Program-made: the position numbers and the translations under genes | NCBI RefSeq assembly: GCF_021648885.1 | Contig: NZ_JAKJHZ010000013.1 | Location: forward strand, 1-43,042 | DNA: 43,042 nt | DNA from: Nocardioides potassii | Lineage (GTDB): Bacteria > Actinomycetota > Actinomycetes > Propionibacteriales > Nocardioidaceae | Direction of reading: 5' to 3' | Part shown: positions 7,305-15,383 of the stretch, piece after piece | Layout: the number at the start of each line of letters is the position of its first letter | How positions within the stretch are numbered: position 1 is the stretch's first letter | Notes under the pieces: model-generated | The model's input: the letters and a program-made list of their open reading frames with translations, nothing else | Database searches by the model: none | Told to the model about the DNA's origin: nothing

Positions 7305-8893
7305 CTGATGAATTCTCCAGCAACGGCCGCGAGGTCGAGCACCGGACCCGGCAGGACGCCCAGCACCAGGGTCACCGCGGCACCCACGGCGATGGTCGTC
7401 GCGGTCAGGACGGACGGGTACGCGACGCTCGGTCCGTCGCCGACCGGCTCGTCGAAGTACATGACCTTGATGACCTTGATGTAGAGGAACGCGGCCACGA
7501 TGCTCGCGAGCACGGCGGCGACCACGACGGGCCACGCACCGGCGGCGAGCGCCACGGAGAACACCGCGAGCTTGCCGACGAACCCGGAGGTCAGCGGGAT
7601 GCCGGCCATCGCGAGCAGGAAGAACGCGAAGACCGCCGCCACGACGGGCGATTCCTTGCCGAGCCCGGCCCACCGGTCGATCGCGGTCATCTCGCCGCCC
7701 GCGTCGCGGACCAGGCTCACGACGGCGAAGGCGCCGAGCGTCGCGAAGCCGTAGGTCGTCAGGTAGAAGAGCACCGCCTGGACCGACGTGATCTCGCCGA
7801 CGGCGAGCTGGTCGGAGGCCTGCAGGCCGAGGACGCCGGTGAGGATGAAGCCCGTGTGCGCGACGGAGGAGTAGGCCAGCAGGCGCTTGATGTCGCTCTG
7901 GGTGATCGCGAGCGCGGCACCGACCACCATCGAGAGGACCGCGATGATCCACATCATCGGCTGCCACGACCACCGGTCGGCGCCGAGGGCGACGTAGAAC
8001 AGGCGCATGATCGCGCCGAAGGCCGCGACCTTGGTGCCGGCGGCCATGAAGGCGGTGACCGGGGTCGGGGCGCCCTGGTAGACGTCGGGGGTCCACGCCT
8101 GGAACGGGACCGCGCCGACCTTGAAGAGCAGGCCGACCGAGAGCAGGCCCGTGCCGATCAGGAGCAGGCTGTTGCTGCCGACGTCGTTGCGGACGGCCTC
8201 GTTGATCGCGGCGAAGTCCATGGATCCCGCGTAGCCGTAGAGCAGCGCGGCGCCGTAGAGGAAGAAGCCGGAGGAGAAGGCGCCGAGGAGGAAGTACTTG
8301 AGCGCCGCCTCCTGGCTGAGCAGGCGGCGACGGCGCGCCAGCCCGCACAGCAGGTAGAGCGGGAGCGAGAGCACCTCGAGGCCGACGAACATGGTGAGCA
8401 GGTCGTTGGCCGCCGGGAAGAGCATCATCCCGAACACCGCGAACATCATCAGCGGGTAGATCTCGGTGTGCTCGCGCTGGGCGGCGACCGCGGCGGTCTC
8501 GGCGTCGGTGCCCGGGACCGCTGAGGCCTGGCCGGCGAAGGCCGAGAGACCGCCGTCGAGGTGGCGCTCGGCGAAGAGCAGGATGCCGCCGATGCCGAGG
8601 GCCAGCACGAGGCCCCAGATGAAGAGGCTCGGCCCGTCGACGGCGACCGTGCCGCCGACCGCGAGGACGCCTCGCGCAGCGCCGTCGTCGTACGTCTTCA
8701 CGTCCCGCGCGACGAGCACCACGCCCACGAGCGCCCCGGCCAGGCCGACGAGCGCGAGGACGACCTGGGTGAGGTAGCGCAGGGCGCGCGGAACGAAGGC
8801 CTCCACGACGACGCCGAGGCAGGCGACGCCGAAGACGAGGAGGAGCGGCCAGAGCTCGAAGTACTCGATGCTGGGCTTGCTGAACTCGATCAC
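7301..8893 (-). CDS. nuoN: NADH-quinone oxidoreductase subunit N
   Basis: 530 residues, one of the three antiporter-like proton-pumping subunits of complex I in the membrane arm. It is a many-helix protein with the family segment around LFKVGAVPFQAWTPDVYQGA (Lys in a broken helix), then an IKRLLAYSSVAHTGF stretch. The GTG start at 8893 overlaps the nuoM stop, and its own stop overlaps the start of the polyprenyl synthase. Translation along this end of the operon is therefore coupled. Confidence 0.93.
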   Translation of the reverse strand: MIEFSKPSIEYFELWPLLLVFGVACLGVVVEAFVPRALRYLTQVVLALVGLAGALVGVVLVARDVKTYDDGAARGVLAVGGTVAVDGPSLFIWGLVLALGIGGILLFAERHLDGGLSAFAGQASAVPGTDAETAAVAAQREHTEIYPLMMFAVFGMMLFPAANDLLTMFVGLEVLSLPLYLLCGLARRRRLLSQEAALKYFLLGAFSSGFFLYGAALLYGYAGSMDFAAINEAVRNDVGSNSLLLIGTGLLSVGLLFKVGAVPFQAWTPDVYQGAPTPVTAFMAAGTKVAAFGAIMRLFYVALGADRWSWQPMMWIIAVLSMVVGAALAITQSDIKRLLAYSSVAHTGFILTGVLGLQASDQLAVGEITSVQAVLFYLTTYGFATLGAFAVVSLVRDAGGEMTAIDRWAGLGKESPVVAAVFAFFLLAMAGIPLTSGFVGKLAVFSVALAAGAWPVVVAAVLASIVAAFLYIKVIKVMYFDEPVGDGPSVAYPSVLTATTIAVGAAVTLVLGVLPGPVLDLAAVAGEFIR

Positions 8894-10368
8894 TGCTGAC
8901 CAGCCTCCTGGGCGACGCCCACCCCGGCGAGGGTGTCGTGGACGACGGGGTTGATGACGTCGAGCAGCGGCATCGGGAAGAAGCCGAAGAGCACGAGCGC
9001 CAGCGCGAGCGGGGCGAGGATGCCGACCTCACGTCGATCGAGGTCCTCCACGGCGGAGAGCCCGGGGCCGGTCATCGTGCGCTGGTACATCCAGAGCGCG
9101 TAGAACGCCGCCAGGACGATCGCGAGGACCGCGACCGCGCCCACCAGCCAGTGGTGGTCGAACGCGGCGATGATGACCATCATCTCCGAGACGAACGGCG
9201 AGAGCCCGGGCAGGCCGCACGCCGCCAGGCCGCCGACGAGGAAGAACCCGGCGAGCACGGGCGCCGACTTCTCCACGCCACCCATCTCGCGGATCGATGC
9301 CGTGCCGGTGCGCCGGATGAGGAAGCCGGCGACCAGGAACATCAGCGCGGTCGCGATTCCGTGGTTGACCATGTAGAGGATCGCGCCGGTGCCGCCGGTC
9401 GAGCTGAAGACGAAGATGCCGAGCACGATGAAGCCGAAGTGCGACAGCGACGTGAGACCGATGAGGCGCAGGACGTCGTCCTGGCCGATGGCGACGAGCG
9501 CGCCGTAGATGATCGAGATGAGCGCGAGCACCACCACGACCGGCGTCGCCCACTGCGAGGCGTCCGGCAGCAGGCCGAGGCAGAACCGCAGCATGCCGAA
9601 GGTGCCGATCTTGTCGAGGATGCACACCAGCAGCACCGAGGTGCCGGGCGTCGCCTTCTCGGTCGTGTCTGCCAGCCAGGTGTGGACCGGGAACATCGGC
9701 GCCTTGATCGCGAAGGCGATGAAGAAGCCGACGAAGAGCCAGCGCTGGGTGATCGGGTCGATGTCGATCGCGGCGAGGTCGCTGAGCAGGAAGCTCGGGT
9801 TGCCGTCGTTGGCCGAGACGACGTAGAGGCCGATCACCGAGGCGAGCATCACGAGCCCGCCGGCGAGCTGGTAGATCAGGAACTTCGTCGCCGCGCGGCC
9901 GCGACCGCTGCGGCCGAAACCGCCGATGAGGAAGTACGCCGGGATCAGCGTGGCCTCGAAGACGACGTAGAACAGCAGCACGTCGGTCGCCGTGAAGACC
10001 GCCAGGGACATCGCCTCGAGGGCGAGGGTCCAGGCGAAGAACGCCTTGGCACCGTTGTTGCCCGGTGCGTCGGACTCGCGCCAGCCCGCCAGGAGGACGA
10101 TCGGCACGAGGACCACGGTGAGCAGCACCATCAAGATGCCCAGCCCGTCGACGCCGAGCGCGTAGTGCACGCCGAGCGAGTCGATCCACGAGTAGGTCTC
10201 GGTCAGCTGCATGCCGCCGTCGGCCTGGTACTGGACCGCCGCCACGACGGCGGCGACCAGCGTGGCGCCGGAGAAGCCGAGGCCGACGAGCCGGGCGACC
10301 GCGTGGGGCGAGAACGCCGTCACGACGGCGCCGACCAGCGGCAGGAGGATGAGGATGGTGAGGATCAT
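8890..10368 (-). CDS. nuoM: NADH-quinone oxidoreductase subunit M
   Basis: 492 residues, antiporter-like proton channel subunit of complex I. Family segments include the FEATLIPAYFLIGGFG stretch (Glu needed for pumping), KAPMFPVHTWLADTTEKATP and the LRLIGLTSLSHFGFI region. The ATG at 10368 overlaps the nuoL stop in ATGA. Length is normal for the family. Confidence 0.94.
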   Translation of the reverse strand: MILTILILLPLVGAVVTAFSPHAVARLVGLGFSGATLVAAVVAAVQYQADGGMQLTETYSWIDSLGVHYALGVDGLGILMVLLTVVLVPIVLLAGWRESDAPGNNGAKAFFAWTLALEAMSLAVFTATDVLLFYVVFEATLIPAYFLIGGFGRSGRGRAATKFLIYQLAGGLVMLASVIGLYVVSANDGNPSFLLSDLAAIDIDPITQRWLFVGFFIAFAIKAPMFPVHTWLADTTEKATPGTSVLLVCILDKIGTFGMLRFCLGLLPDASQWATPVVVVLALISIIYGALVAIGQDDVLRLIGLTSLSHFGFIVLGIFVFSSTGGTGAILYMVNHGIATALMFLVAGFLIRRTGTASIREMGGVEKSAPVLAGFFLVGGLAACGLPGLSPFVSEMMVIIAAFDHHWLVGAVAVLAIVLAAFYALWMYQRTMTGPGLSAVEDLDRREVGILAPLALALVLFGFFPMPLLDVINPVVHDTLAGVGVAQEAGQQ

Positions 10369-12359
10369 GCGAGGTTCACCGCCAGGAGGGCCAGGACGAG
10401 GAGCAGCGCACCGGCGAGGACGGACAGGGCGTAGGAGCGGACGAAGCCGTTCTGCAGGCGGCGCATCGTCGTGGACAGGCCGCCGACCGCGGCGGAGCCG
10501 CCCTCGACCGCTCCGTCGACGCCGACCCGGTCGAACGTCGCGAGGCCGCCGACCAGCGACGCCCCCGGACGTACGACGACCGCGTCGTTGAACGCGTCGC
10601 CGTAGAGGTCGGCACGCGCAGCGCGGGTCGCGAACGACACGTCCTGCGGGGCCGCGCGCGGCACGTCGCGCTTGCCGACCAGGAACCAGGCGGTGGCGAC
10701 GCCGATCGCGACGACCGCGGTGATGATCAGCGTGATCACCAGGGCGGGCAGCGGCGGCTCGTGGTGCTCGGCAGCACCGGTCACCGGCTCGAGCCAGTTC
10801 ACGATCCAGTCACCCAGCAGCAGCACGCCACCGAGGACGGAGAGCGCAGCCAGCACGATCAGCGGGACGGTCATCACCCTGGGCGACTCGTGCGGGTGCA
10901 CGTCCTTCGCCCAGCGCTTCTCGGTGAAGAAGGTCATCAGCATCAGTCGCGTCATGTAGAACGCGGTGATGCCGGCACCGAGCAGGGCCAGCAGGCCCAC
11001 CAGCAGGTTGTCGGCGAGCGCCGACTCGATGATGCGGTCCTTGGACCAGAAGCCGGAGAAGCCCGGGAACCCGATGATCGCGAGGTAGCCCATCGCGAAG
11101 GTCAGGAAGGTCACCGGCATCGCCTTGTTGAGCGCGCCGTAGTGGCGCATGTCGACGTCGTCGTCCATGCCGTGCATGACCGAGCCGGCGCCGAGGAACA
11201 TGTTGGCCTTGAAGAAGCCGTGCGTGAGCAGGTGGAAGATCGCGAACGGGTAGCCCACGGGGCCGAGCCCGGCGGCGAGCATCATGTAGCCGATCTGGCT
11301 CATCGTCGAGCCGGCCAGCGCCTTCTTGATGTCGTCCTTCGCGCACCCGAGCACGGCACCCCAGAGCAGCGTCACCGTGGCCACGACGACCACGGCGGTC
11401 TGCGCGACGGGGGTGAGCTCGAAGATGAAGTTGGACCGCACGACCAGGTAGACGCCGGCCGTGACCATCGTGGCCGCGTGGATGAGGGCCGACACCGGGG
11501 TCGGGCCCTCCATGGCGTCGAGCAACCAGGCCTGCAGCGGCACCTGCGCCGACTTGCCGCAGGCGCCGAGGAGCAGTAGCAGGCCGAGCGCGTTGAGCGT
11601 GGACTGGCTGGCCTCCCCCGCGACCTCGCTGACGCCGCCGAAGTCGGTCGTCCCGAAGGTCGCGAACATCAGCGCGATCGCCAGCGACAGCCCGATGTCA
11701 CCGACACGGTTGATGACGAAGGCCTTCTTGGCTGCGGCGGCCGCCGACGGCTTGTGCTGCCAGAAGCCGATGAGCAGGTACGACGCAAGGCCGACGCCCT
11801 CCCAGCCGAGGAACAGGCCGACGAAGTTCGCCGAGAGGATCAGCGTGAGCATCGCCGCGACGAAGAGGTTGAGGTAGCCGAAGAACCGGCGACGGCGCGG
11901 GTCGTGCTCCATGTAGCCGATGGCGTAGACGTGGATCAGCGAGCCCACACCGGTGATCAGCAGGAGGAACAGCGCGGCCAGCTGGTCGTAGAGCAGGTCC
12001 ATGCCGACGTTGATCGAGCCGGTCTCGAACCAGGTCCACAGGTGCTGGCCGACCTGACGCTGCTCGGCACCGCGGCCGAGGAGCGAGAGGAAGAGCACCA
12101 GGCTGAGCACGAACGACAGCGCAGACATGGCCGTGCCCAGCAGGTGGCCGTGCCTGTCCGCGGTGGCCTTGGCCGAGGCGGGCAGGAACGGCGCGACGGC
12201 GAGGAGCAGGAAGGCGCCGAGCAGCGGGAGCGCGATGACCAGCCACAGCAGGTCGAAGACGCCGCCGGCGCCGGTGTCCGGGGCCACGACGGGCGCGTGG
12301 GCGGCGCCGCCCTCCTCCAGCGAGGGAGCGAGGAGGATCGTCTGGGACAAGAGGTTCAC
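10365..12359 (-). CDS. nuoL: NADH-quinone oxidoreductase subunit L
   Basis: 664 residues, the distal antiporter-like subunit of complex I, with the long lateral helix expected near the C-terminus. Typical segments are FLGWEGVGLASYLLIGFW (near residue 160), KSAQVPLQAWLLDAMEGPTP and KKALAGSTMSQIGYM. The start is GTG at 12359, preceded by GGGAG in the 10-bp gap after nuoK; this is one of the few operon junctions without overlap. The N-terminus carries about 35 extra residues, including an acidic stretch, before the first helix. Confidence 0.94.
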   Translation of the reverse strand: MNLLSQTILLAPSLEEGGAAHAPVVAPDTGAGGVFDLLWLVIALPLLGAFLLLAVAPFLPASAKATADRHGHLLGTAMSALSFVLSLVLFLSLLGRGAEQRQVGQHLWTWFETGSINVGMDLLYDQLAALFLLLITGVGSLIHVYAIGYMEHDPRRRRFFGYLNLFVAAMLTLILSANFVGLFLGWEGVGLASYLLIGFWQHKPSAAAAAKKAFVINRVGDIGLSLAIALMFATFGTTDFGGVSEVAGEASQSTLNALGLLLLLGACGKSAQVPLQAWLLDAMEGPTPVSALIHAATMVTAGVYLVVRSNFIFELTPVAQTAVVVVATVTLLWGAVLGCAKDDIKKALAGSTMSQIGYMMLAAGLGPVGYPFAIFHLLTHGFFKANMFLGAGSVMHGMDDDVDMRHYGALNKAMPVTFLTFAMGYLAIIGFPGFSGFWSKDRIIESALADNLLVGLLALLGAGITAFYMTRLMLMTFFTEKRWAKDVHPHESPRVMTVPLIVLAALSVLGGVLLLGDWIVNWLEPVTGAAEHHEPPLPALVITLIITAVVAIGVATAWFLVGKRDVPRAAPQDVSFATRAARADLYGDAFNDAVVVRPGASLVGGLATFDRVGVDGAVEGGSAAVGGLSTTMRRLQNGFVRSYALSVLAGALLLVLALLAVNLA

Positions 12360-12369
12360 AGGTGCTCCC

Positions 12370-12663
12370 TCAGTACTTCAGCAGGCTGGCGTCGTCGACC
12401 GAGGCCGAGCGTCGCGTGCGGAAGATGGTCATGATGATCGCGAGCCCGATCACGACCTCGGCCGCCGCCACCACCATCACGAAGAAGGCGGTGATCTGGC
12501 CGTCGAGGTTGCCGTGCTGGCGCGCGAAGGCGACGAACGCGAGGTTGCAGGCGTTGAGCATCAGCTCGACGCACATGAACACCACCAGCGCGTTGCGCCG
12601 GGTGAGGACACCCACGCAGCCGATCGTGAACAGGATCGCGGACAGGACGACGTACTGGGTCAC
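12370..12663 (-). CDS. nuoK: NADH-quinone oxidoreductase subunit K
   Basis: 97 residues, three-helix membrane subunit of complex I. It has the conserved glutamates of the second helix and after (VFMCVELMLNACNLAFVAF, AAAEVVIGLAI) that form part of the proton path. The GTG start at 12663 overlaps the nuoJ stop. Full length for the family. Confidence 0.94.
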   Translation of the reverse strand: MTQYVVLSAILFTIGCVGVLTRRNALVVFMCVELMLNACNLAFVAFARQHGNLDGQITAFFVMVVAAAEVVIGLAIIMTIFRTRRSASVDDASLLKY

Positions 12664-13472
12664 TTGACGTCCTCCGTCGTGTTCTCGGGCGAGCCGGCCT
12701 TGCCGGACGTCTCGGGCATGTGGGCCGGGTCGCCGATCTGCCGGGTCACGTCGTCGATGTCGTCGGCCAGCGCCGGAGCGGACCGGACGGTGCCGCGGGC
12801 CGCGAGGACGCGGGAGACCGAGGACTCGGCGGCCGTGCCGTCGGGCAGCAGTGCCGGGGTGTCGACCGCGTTGTGGCGGGCGTAGACACCGGGCGAGGGC
12901 AGCGGACCGGGGTGCTTGCCGTGCTCGGCGTAGTCGCGGATGCGCTGGGCGGCGAGGGCGGCCTGCGTGGGCTTCGGCGTGAGCCGCTCGCGGTGGGCGA
13001 GCACCATCGCGCCGAGCACCGCGGTGATGAGGAGGGCGCTCGTGGCCTCGAAGGCGAAGACGTAGCGGGAGAACAGGATGTTGGCGATCGCCGGGACGTT
13101 GCCGCCGCTGTTGGCGGTGTCGAGGCCGACCACGGTCCCGTAGGTGACCTGGCTGATCCCGACGACGAGCACGGTGCCGAAGAGCAGGCCGAGCACGATC
13201 GCCATCGCGCGCTGGCCGCGGATCGTCTCCACGGTCGAGTCGGAGGCGTCGACACCGATCAGCATCATCACGAAGAGGAACAGCATGAGGATGGCGCCGG
13301 TGTAGACGATGATCTGCACCGCGAAGAGGAACGGCGCGTCCATGACGGCGTAGAGGAACGCCAGGCCGATCATGACCACGGCGAGCAGCAGCGCGGCGTG
13401 GACGGCCTTGCGGACGAAGAGGATGCCCAGCGCGGCGAGCACCATCAGCGGGGCGAGGATCCAGAAGGTCAT
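12660..13472 (-). CDS. nuoJ: NADH-quinone oxidoreductase subunit J
   Basis: 270 residues, five-helix membrane subunit of complex I, with the conserved helix VQIIVYTGAILMLFLFVMML (near residue 55-75). The last ~105 residues after LAHRERL are a soluble, charged tail without recognisable domain; long NuoJ tails are common in actinobacteria. The ATG at 13472 overlaps the nuoI stop in ATGA. Confidence 0.93.
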   Translation of the reverse strand: MTFWILAPLMVLAALGILFVRKAVHAALLLAVVMIGLAFLYAVMDAPFLFAVQIIVYTGAILMLFLFVMMLIGVDASDSTVETIRGQRAMAIVLGLLFGTVLVVGISQVTYGTVVGLDTANSGGNVPAIANILFSRYVFAFEATSALLITAVLGAMVLAHRERLTPKPTQAALAAQRIRDYAEHGKHPGPLPSPGVYARHNAVDTPALLPDGTAAESSVSRVLAARGTVRSAPALADDIDDVTRQIGDPAHMPETSGKAGSPENTTEDVK

Positions 13473-14032
13473 CGCGTCGCCCCCCGGTAGTAGTCGCCCT
13501 CGTCGTCGCCGAGCTTCATCTCGTGCGGCGGCTGCTCCATGCCGGGCAGCAGCGGCGCGAGCAGGTCGGACTTCTCGTAGATCAGGTCCGCGCGGTTGTT
13601 GTCCGCGAGCTCGTACTCGTTGGTCATCGTCAGCGCGCGCGTCGGGCACGCCTCGATGCAGAGCCCGCACAGGATGCAGCGCAGGTAGTTGATCTGGTAG
13701 ACGCGGCCGTAGCGCTCACCGGGGCTGTAGCGCTGGCTGTTGCCATCGGCATCGGGCACGTCGCTGTTGGACGCGCCCTCGACGTAGATGGCGTCGGCCG
13801 GGCAGGCCCACGCGCACAGCTCGCAGCCGATGCACTTCTCGAGGCCGTCGGGCCAGCGGTTGAGCTGGTGGCGGCCGTGGAAGCGCGGCGCGGTCGGGAC
13901 CTTCTCGAAGGGGTACTGCTCGGTGACCACCTTCTTGAACATCGTGCGGAAGGTCACCCCGAACCCGGCGATCGGGTCCCAGAGGCTCTCCTTGATGCCC
14001 TTCGACTCCGAGCCGGAGCTGGACTCACTCAT
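13469..14032 (-). CDS. nuoI: NADH-quinone oxidoreductase subunit I
   Basis: 187 residues, the ferredoxin-like subunit holding two [4Fe-4S] clusters between the NADH module and the quinone site. The two cysteine sets are CIGCELCAWACP (near residue 67) and CILCGLCIEACP (near residue 117). The Ser-rich N-terminus overlaps the end of nuoH by 8 bases. All eight cluster cysteines are present. Confidence 0.95.
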   Translation of the reverse strand: MSESSSGSESKGIKESLWDPIAGFGVTFRTMFKKVVTEQYPFEKVPTAPRFHGRHQLNRWPDGLEKCIGCELCAWACPADAIYVEGASNSDVPDADGNSQRYSPGERYGRVYQINYLRCILCGLCIEACPTRALTMTNEYELADNNRADLIYEKSDLLAPLLPGMEQPPHEMKLGDDEGDYYRGATR

Positions 14033-15383
14033 GGTTCTCCTCGGACTCTGCCGTTGCAGTGACGGTGGTACGACCCGGGCTGAAGGTCAGCGGCTGGGCG
14101 GCACCACGGACGGCACCTCCCGCCGGCATCGGCGGCACGGGGAAGCCGCCCGCGAACGCGTCGTGCGGCTCGTCGGCCGCCTCGGTCGCGTCCTCGTCGT
14201 CCGTGCGCTCGGGCAGGAACATCAGCCCGACGGTCAGGACGAGCAGCACGGCGATCGCGGCGACGAGGTAGGTGCGGTTGATGCCGTTGTCCGCCTCGAG
14301 CGAGATGACGCGGATCGTGGCGACCGCGACCGTCCAGGCGAGCGCGACCGGGATCAGGATCTTCCAGCCCAGCGCCATGAACTGGTCGTAGCGCATGCGG
14401 GGCAGCGAGCCGCGCAGCCAGACGAACAGGAAGATGAAGATGAAGACCTTGCCGAAGAACCAGAGCAGTGGCCAGTAGCCGCTGTTGGCGCCCTCCCACA
14501 CGTTCTCGATGCCCCACGGAGCGGCCCAGCCGCCGAGGAACAGCGTGGTGGCGATCGCCGACACGGTCGCGAGGTTGATGTACTCGGCGAGGAAGAACAG
14601 CGCGAACTTCAGGCTGGAGTACTCGGTGTGGAACCCGCCGACCAGCTCGCCCTCCGCCTCGGGGAGGTCGAAGGGTGCGCGGTTGGTCTCACCGACCATC
14701 GAGATCACGTAGATCACGAACGACGGCGCGAGGATGAGGCCGAACCACAACCGGTCCTGCGCGGCGACGATCTCCGAGGTCGACATGGAGCCGGCGTAGA
14801 GGAAGACCGCGACGAGCGCGAGGCCCATCGCGACCTCGTAGGAGATCATCTGCGCGCTCGAGCGCAGGCCGCCGAGCAGGGAGTACGTCGACCCGGACGA
14901 CCAGCCGCCGAGGACGATGCCGTAGATGCCGATCGAGGCGATCGCGAGCATGAAGAGCACGGCGACCGGCATGTCGGTGAGCTGCAGCGGGGTGCGGTGG
15001 CCGAAGAGGTTGACCTCGGGACCGAGCGGGATCACCGACCATGTCACGAAGGCGGGCACCACCGCGATGACGGGCGCGAGGATGAAGACGACCTTGTCGG
15101 CCGCCTTCGGGACGATGTCCTCCTTCAGCGCCAGCTTGACGCCGTCGGCCAGCGACTGCAGGAGGCCGAAGGGGCCGTGCACGTTGGGGCCGACGCGGTG
15201 CTGCATGCGGGCCACGACGCGGCGCTCGAACCAGATGTTGAACAGCGTGAGCAGGACCAGGATCACGAAGATCCCGACGGCCTTGATCAGGATGATCCAC
15301 CACGGGTCCTGGCCGAACTGGGCCAGGTCGGGGTCGGGCAGGTCTGCCGCCAGCGGCAGGATGCCCATCGCTGTGCCCATCAT
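14025..15383 (-). CDS. nuoH: NADH-quinone oxidoreductase subunit H
   Basis: 452 residues, eight-helix membrane subunit that forms the quinone chamber with NuoB and NuoD. Conserved segments are ERRVVARMQHRVGPN (near residue 48) and the NRAPFDLPEAEGELVGGFHTEYS loop region near the quinone site (residues 225-250). The ATG at 15383 overlaps the nuoG stop; a second ATG directly follows. The C-terminal ~75 residues after FLPERTDDED form a soluble Pro/Gly/Ala-rich tail that is longer than in E. coli and probably lies in the cytoplasm. Confidence 0.94.
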   Translation of the reverse strand: MMGTAMGILPLAADLPDPDLAQFGQDPWWIILIKAVGIFVILVLLTLFNIWFERRVVARMQHRVGPNVHGPFGLLQSLADGVKLALKEDIVPKAADKVVFILAPVIAVVPAFVTWSVIPLGPEVNLFGHRTPLQLTDMPVAVLFMLAIASIGIYGIVLGGWSSGSTYSLLGGLRSSAQMISYEVAMGLALVAVFLYAGSMSTSEIVAAQDRLWFGLILAPSFVIYVISMVGETNRAPFDLPEAEGELVGGFHTEYSSLKFALFFLAEYINLATVSAIATTLFLGGWAAPWGIENVWEGANSGYWPLLWFFGKVFIFIFLFVWLRGSLPRMRYDQFMALGWKILIPVALAWTVAVATIRVISLEADNGINRTYLVAAIAVLLVLTVGLMFLPERTDDEDATEAADEPHDAFAGGFPVPPMPAGGAVRGAAQPLTFSPGRTTVTATAESEENHE

